Shown here: one piece after another, positions 6,981 to 9,826 of the stretch
How positions within the stretch are numbered: the stretch's first letter is position 1
How the letters are laid out: each line of letters opens with the position of its first letter
Assembly (NCBI GenBank): GCA_937916365.1
Contig: CALFSY010000018.1
Coordinates: 1-9,826 of the forward strand
Length of the DNA stretch: 9,826 bases
Source of the DNA: an uncultured Jannaschia sp.
Lineage (GTDB): Bacteria; Pseudomonadota; Alphaproteobacteria; Rhodobacterales; Rhodobacteraceae
Direction of reading: 5' to 3'
Translations under genes and position numbers: made by a program
The notes under the pieces: model-generated
Databases searched by the model: none
Told to the model about the DNA's origin: nothing
The model's input: the letters and a program-made list of their open reading frames with translations, nothing else

Positions 6981-7033
6981 ACACGTTTAAGAATGCGGTG
7001 CCTAATGTAGCCTTAGAATTCTCTTAAACATGT
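6981..7033. repeat. Imperfect inverted repeat between greA and the membrane-protein gene
   Basis: GTTTAAGA (6985-6992) and TCTTAAAC (7022-7029) are perfect 8-bp inverted repeats, and the match extends outward by three more pairs (ACA at 6981-6983, TGT at 7031-7033) after one mismatch. The spacer is 29 bases. No T-tract follows on either strand, so a simple intrinsic terminator is unlikely. It could be a two-site operator for the downstream gene or a 3'-end structure of the greA mRNA. Confidence 0.45.
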
Positions 7034-7090
7034 CTTAATAGTCTAGGTAATGTATTTTGTCTTGGGGCTGGACGAAGTAAAAGATTATCA

Positions 7091-8047
7091 ATGATTGAAG
7101 ATAACAAAAATACAGCCTTGGAATTAGGCCTATTTGCCCAAACACGCCCCGGATGGCGTGTAACTGTGATGGAAGTCATTGCTGCTATTGTTACATTGAT
7201 TTGGCTAGGTATGGCCTTATTTTTTAGTTTAAGCGGGAATGGGGTGCTGCGTGGTTGGTTTGACACAGTTCTTATGGCGCTGGCCTTTTTAACGCCGATT
7301 TTTCTGATATGGGTGACTGTCTATATTGTGCGAACGTCGCAAAATTTTCGCGCTGAAATAAATAGGTTGCAATCTGCGATTGATGCAATTCGCGCCACCT
7401 ATGTCGCGCAACAAATCAAAGCAACTGATAAAACATCACAATCCCCAAAAACTGTCGCCACCCCATCTAATATATCCCCAATATCTCCGGCCAAACCGCG
7501 TGCCCCGTTGCAAACAGAGCCTGCGCCGCGGTCAATTCAACCATCGCTGGGGCTTGCCATAGGGCAGAAATCAAAACCTGTTTCGGTGGAAGATTTTATT
7601 CGTGCGATGAATTTCCCCGAAACCGAACAAGACGCCGAAGGATTTCGCGCGCTGCGCATGGCGTTGCAAGATCCCAAAACAGAACGGCTTATGCGTGCGG
7701 GGCAGGATGTGTTGACCCTGTTAAGTCAAGACGGCATCTATATGGATGATTTTCGCCCAGATCGTGCACGTCCAGAAATTTGGCGGAAATTCGCCAAGGG
7801 CGAACGTGGTCCAGGCATTTCTGCCATGGCGGGCATCACCGATCAAACTGCCCTCGACTCTGTTGCGCGGCGTATGAAAAACGATCCGATTTTCCGCGAT
7901 GCAGTGCATCATTTTTTGCGGCATTTTGATCGCACGTTCACCGAATTTGAAAAAAATGCGAGTGCGTCCGAAGTCGCTGCATTGGCCCATACCAGATCTG
8001 CGCGGGCGTTTATGTTGGTGGGGCGTGTGGCCGGTGCATTTGATTAA
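7091..8047 (+). CDS. Two-pass membrane protein with C-terminal soluble domain, function unknown
   Basis: I do not recognise a named family for this 318-residue protein. Visible parts: a short polar N-terminus containing LGLFAQTRPGWR (12-23); two hydrophobic helices at about 26-48 and 57-81; a likely coiled coil at 84-106; a low-complexity Pro/Ser/Thr/Lys linker at about 110-165; and a mixed helical C-terminal domain (166-318) with FRALRMALQD, MRAGQDVLTLLSQDGIYMDDF and a His-containing HHFLRHFDRTF segment. Both ends are probably cytoplasmic, with a short loop between the helices. Only a weak ribosome site precedes the ATG. The architecture resembles conserved Rhodobacterales hypotheticals (impression only). 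It ends two bases before an imperfect hairpin and converges with the mobA side. Confidence 0.85.
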   Translation: MIEDNKNTALELGLFAQTRPGWRVTVMEVIAAIVTLIWLGMALFFSLSGNGVLRGWFDTVLMALAFLTPIFLIWVTVYIVRTSQNFRAEINRLQSAIDAIRATYVAQQIKATDKTSQSPKTVATPSNISPISPAKPRAPLQTEPAPRSIQPSLGLAIGQKSKPVSVEDFIRAMNFPETEQDAEGFRALRMALQDPKTERLMRAGQDVLTLLSQDGIYMDDFRPDRARPEIWRKFAKGERGPGISAMAGITDQTALDSVARRMKNDPIFRDAVHHFLRHFDRTFTEFEKNASASEVAALAHTRSARAFMLVGRVAGAFD

Positions 8048-8048
8048 G

Positions 8049-8095
8049 GCATATGAAAAAGGCAGACGCCCATTTATTTTTCAAACATGATATGC
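8049..8095. terminator. Composite imperfect hairpin between convergent genes
   Basis: Three nested paired blocks are visible: GCATAT (8049-8054) with ATATGC (8090-8095), GAAAAA (8055-8060) with TTTTTC (8077-8082), and GGC (8061-8063) with GCC (8068-8070) around AGAC. Unpaired bases fall only on the 3' side of the plus strand. On the minus strand the core GGCGTCTGCC is followed directly by TTTTT; on the plus strand a T5 run follows the core after six bases. It begins one base after the stop of the 318-residue gene, which fits a weak bidirectional terminator. The stem is short, so efficiency is uncertain. Confidence 0.4.
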
Positions 8096-8254
8096 GCATA
8101 AATTTGTGTGTCGCTTACGGTTCCGTGCGCCCGTGCTGCGATGACAAGAGTTTTTTTCATAGCCAAAGCCTAAAATCCACCCTTCTTCCTGATCCCCTTC
8201 GCGTAACATGCGATCCAAAACTGCAGGTGACAGACCCGCCAAGGCAGGGGTGGG
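8074..8254 (-). pseudogene. Probable frameshifted small gene or remnant downstream of mobA
   Basis: Directly after the mobA TAG, the same minus-strand frame stays open and reads a protein-like segment including LSPAVLDRMLREGDQEEGW and ILGFGYE. At a run of seven A's (complement of 8151-8157) this frame turns into implausible sequence, while the +1 frame carries on as KTLVIAARAHGTVSDTQIY to FEK and a TAA at 8074-8076. Removing one A would join them into one frame of about 59 codons ending four bases before the terminator-like hairpin. The second half could also be its own 28-codon ORF (ATG at 8158-8160, minus strand). No ATG with a good ribosome site starts the first half, so the 5' end may be lost or use TTG. 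I recognise no family. It could be a decayed gene, a sequencing or assembly error in the homopolymer, or chance. Confidence 0.35.
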
Positions 8255-8911
8255 CTATTCCCGCAATAGCATTTCCGCATATGCCAAATCTGTGGGGGAG
8301 TTGATATTATGAAACGAGTGGGCATTTTCAAATCGCACGGTACACGCCCCTTGATCCATTGCCCAGGATGTTACTTTGCGCATTCCACTATCCAATGCTT
8401 TGCGTAATTGCGTTCGTAACTCTACGTGCCATACCCCGATTGTACCATGAACCCTGCATTCGGTTTGCGCCAGGGCAATCGCCGCATTTGCCCGTTGTAG
8501 GCGCATAACCAAATCCGTGGGTAAAAAGGGCGTGTCCACCGGCGCAACCAAAACCTTTTCTGCCCCCAATGTGGCGGCCCATTCCATTGCCGATAAAATA
8601 CCGGCAAGCGGCCCCCGCCCCCGTTGCGACCCGTCGGACAAAAGAGGCACATTATAGACGGCAAAACGGTGTGGGTCATCGTTTACATTTATCGCTAATG
8701 TTGCGCATTGTGGTCTAACCCGGTCAATCACATGATTTATCAAAGGTTTCCCAGCAAGGTCCACAAACGCTTTGCCCGTGCCCATGCGGCGTGATTGTCC
8801 GCCGGCCAAAACGACACCTGGAATAGACGTTGATGCGTGTGCGACATCGGGCGATCGTTTGTATGTATCGTTTGGTATCGAGGGCACGACTTTGCCTTGC
8901 TCAAAGGTCAT
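8255..8911 (-). CDS. mobA: Molybdenum cofactor guanylyltransferase MobA
   Basis: MobA transfers GMP from GTP to molybdopterin cofactor, giving the guanine dinucleotide form used by DMSO-reductase-type enzymes such as nitrate reductase or formate dehydrogenase. The 218-residue cytosolic protein has the nucleotide-binding signature VLAGGQSRRMGTGKAF (34-49), GPLAGI at 100-105, the metal-binding Asp126 in PVDTPFLP, and the C-terminal FHNINSPTDL (200-209). It has about 30 extra residues before the LAGG motif. The ATG at 8911 lacks a ribosome site, whereas an in-frame GTG at 8887-8885 has AAGG seven bases upstream, so the true product may be eight residues shorter. mobB, a frequent neighbour, is not seen. 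The gene is divergent from an AraC-type regulator. Confidence 0.93.
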   Translation of the reverse strand: MTFEQGKVVPSIPNDTYKRSPDVAHASTSIPGVVLAGGQSRRMGTGKAFVDLAGKPLINHVIDRVRPQCATLAINVNDDPHRFAVYNVPLLSDGSQRGRGPLAGILSAMEWAATLGAEKVLVAPVDTPFLPTDLVMRLQRANAAIALAQTECRVHGTIGVWHVELRTQLRKALDSGMRKVTSWAMDQGACTVRFENAHSFHNINSPTDLAYAEMLLRE

Positions 8912-8949
8912 ATGAAATGATATTTATACTTCGTGCACTCTGATCTACT

Positions 8950-8969
8950 ATACCTTTTACCAAAGGTAT
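8950..8969. promoter_or_regulatory. 20-bp palindrome in the mobA/araC divergent region (operator candidate)
   Basis: ATACCTTT (8950-8957) and AAAGGTAT (8962-8969) form a perfect 8-bp inverted repeat around TACC, giving ATACCTTTTACCAAAGGTAT. It sits 38 bp from the mobA ATG and 48 bp from the first regulator ATG, a good position for a dimeric repressor or activator acting on both genes. CAAAGGT recurs at 8902-8908 at the mobA start. No T-tract suggests termination. AraC proteins usually prefer direct repeats, so another regulator may bind here. Confidence 0.5.
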
Positions 8970-9017
8970 TGCATACGATCGGCATTGTGTTTGCACCCTA
9001 TCTCAACACCTGCATAA

Positions 9018-9826
9018 ATGGTGATGACCTTAAACATGCTAGATCGTGATGCAGCCCCCCCATTATCATCTGATTATTCGGTTGTGTCCTTGGTTAAACT
9101 GCGTCTGCAAGGCGCATGGCGCATAGAATTGCTGCATAGTCGACCCTGTCACCGGCTTTATTGGGTAACCCGTGGGCAGGGTAGGGCAACGATTAACGGT
9201 GTTACGCGGGGCTACGGCCCCAATACCGCCATCTTCATTCCCGCCAATGTGCAAATGGCATTTGAATTGGCGTCCCATACTCAAGGTTTAGTATTGGCAA
9301 TACCACCTGGTGCAAATTTGGATGTTCCCAAAGATCCATTTCATTTGCGTGTTATGCGCAGTGATGCACAATCTATGCTGATTGGTCACATTGAAGGAAT
9401 CGAACGTGAACTGGTTGCGCGTGCGCCCGCGATGGCCCGTGCGCTTTTGGGATATGGTTTTTTGATTTCAACCTGGATGGAACGTGAACTCGCCCGCCAA
9501 GATGAATTACATCGCCCTGAAAAATCGCAGTTTTTGGTAGAAAATTTTGCACGGCTGATGGAACGATATTTTCGTTCTGGTAAAAAAATTACGGCTTATG
9601 CAGCTGAATTAAACGTTACGCCAACCCATCTTAGCCGTGTTTGCAAACAGTTTTCGGGGCGGCCTGCCCATGCGCTATTAAACGAACGTGTAATGTATGA
9701 AGCGCAGTGTTTGTTGTTAGAAACTGACATGACCGCACGTGAGATTGCCGATACGCTTGGCTTTTCTTCGCCCGCTTATTTTACACGCGCCTTTGCGCAG
9801 GCGGTGGGATATACACCTTTGGCATA
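9018..9826 (+). CDS. AraC-family transcriptional regulator (3' end outside window)
   Basis: The frame is open from an ATG at 9018, just after an in-frame TAA at 9015-9017, to the window edge, giving 269 residues without a stop. The N-terminal part (about 35-95) looks like an AraC-type cupin sensor: HRLYWVTRGQGRATINGV, then GPNTAIFIPANV. The C-terminal part is the paired helix-turn-helix domain: helix-turn-helix one at about 191-211 (ITAYAAELNVTPTHLSRVCK), and two at about 239-260 (REIADTLGFSSPAYFTRAF), followed by the typical GYTPLA. Probably fewer than about 30 residues are missing. There is no good ribosome site; in-frame ATGs at 9024 and 9036 are alternative starts. It is divergent from mobA. 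Ligand and targets cannot be read from the sequence; a link to molybdenum enzymes is possible but unsupported. Confidence 0.92.
   Translation, partial: MVMTLNMLDRDAAPPLSSDYSVVSLVKLRLQGAWRIELLHSRPCHRLYWVTRGQGRATINGVTRGYGPNTAIFIPANVQMAFELASHTQGLVLAIPPGANLDVPKDPFHLRVMRSDAQSMLIGHIEGIERELVARAPAMARALLGYGFLISTWMERELARQDELHRPEKSQFLVENFARLMERYFRSGKKITAYAAELNVTPTHLSRVCKQFSGRPAHALLNERVMYEAQCLLLETDMTAREIADTLGFSSPAYFTRAFAQAVGYTPLA

Noticed and set aside
8147..8160. Possible -1 slippery heptamer A-AAA-AAC in phase with the frame behind mobA.
   Set aside because: The sensible continuation lies in the +1 frame, not the -1 frame, so classical -1 slippage does not explain it.
8053..8304. Plus-strand 83-codon frame opposite the mobA end.
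   Set aside because: Composition is unlike the neighbours, it has no ribosome site, and it lies antisense to the end of mobA and the remnant frame.

Overview
The window looks like chromosomal DNA from an alphaproteobacterium, most likely a marine Rhodobacterales (Roseobacter-type) relative. This rests on the protein style of ArgH, MobA, UreC and UreE, the small secreted proteins lodged among the urease genes, and a lipoprotein overlapping the end of argH. Base composition is moderate, roughly half GC by eye. I see no tRNA, rRNA, CRISPR array, insertion sequence or phage gene. Genes are tightly packed and no stretch above 300 bases is empty.

Layout. (1) Positions 1-4114, plus strand: the distal part of a urease cluster. 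The C-terminal tail of an unrecognised gene overlaps an LprI-like (DUF1311) secreted protein. Then come ureC (catalytic alpha subunit, all metal-site residues present), a secreted 221-residue protein of unknown function, ureE (nickel chaperone) and ureF (overlapping ureE). ureA, ureB and ureD would have to lie upstream of the window; ureG, the usual neighbour of ureF, is not there. (2) Positions 4254-6407: a TlpA-like thioredoxin on the minus strand, divergent from argH with only 28 bp between start codons. argH overlaps a 52-residue lipoprotein gene by 4 bp. (3) Positions 6492-8047: greA, then an unrecognised 318-residue protein with two membrane segments and a soluble C-terminal domain. (4) Positions 8049-9826: an imperfect hairpin between convergent genes, a short probably broken minus-strand frame, mobA (minus strand), a 20-bp palindrome in the divergent intergenic region, and an AraC-family regulator running off the right edge.

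How the genes work together. UreC, UreE and UreF serve urea hydrolysis and nickel-site assembly in the cytosol. ArgH makes arginine and fumarate. TlpA-like and LprI-like proteins act outside the cytoplasm. GreA rescues backtracked RNA polymerase. MobA makes the guanine dinucleotide form of the molybdenum cofactor. Apart from the urease genes these are neighbours rather than one pathway. I found no clear candidate for a new multi-gene system. The most unusual items are the extra secreted proteins among the urease genes, the missing ureG, the frameshifted frame behind mobA, and the mobA/araC palindrome.
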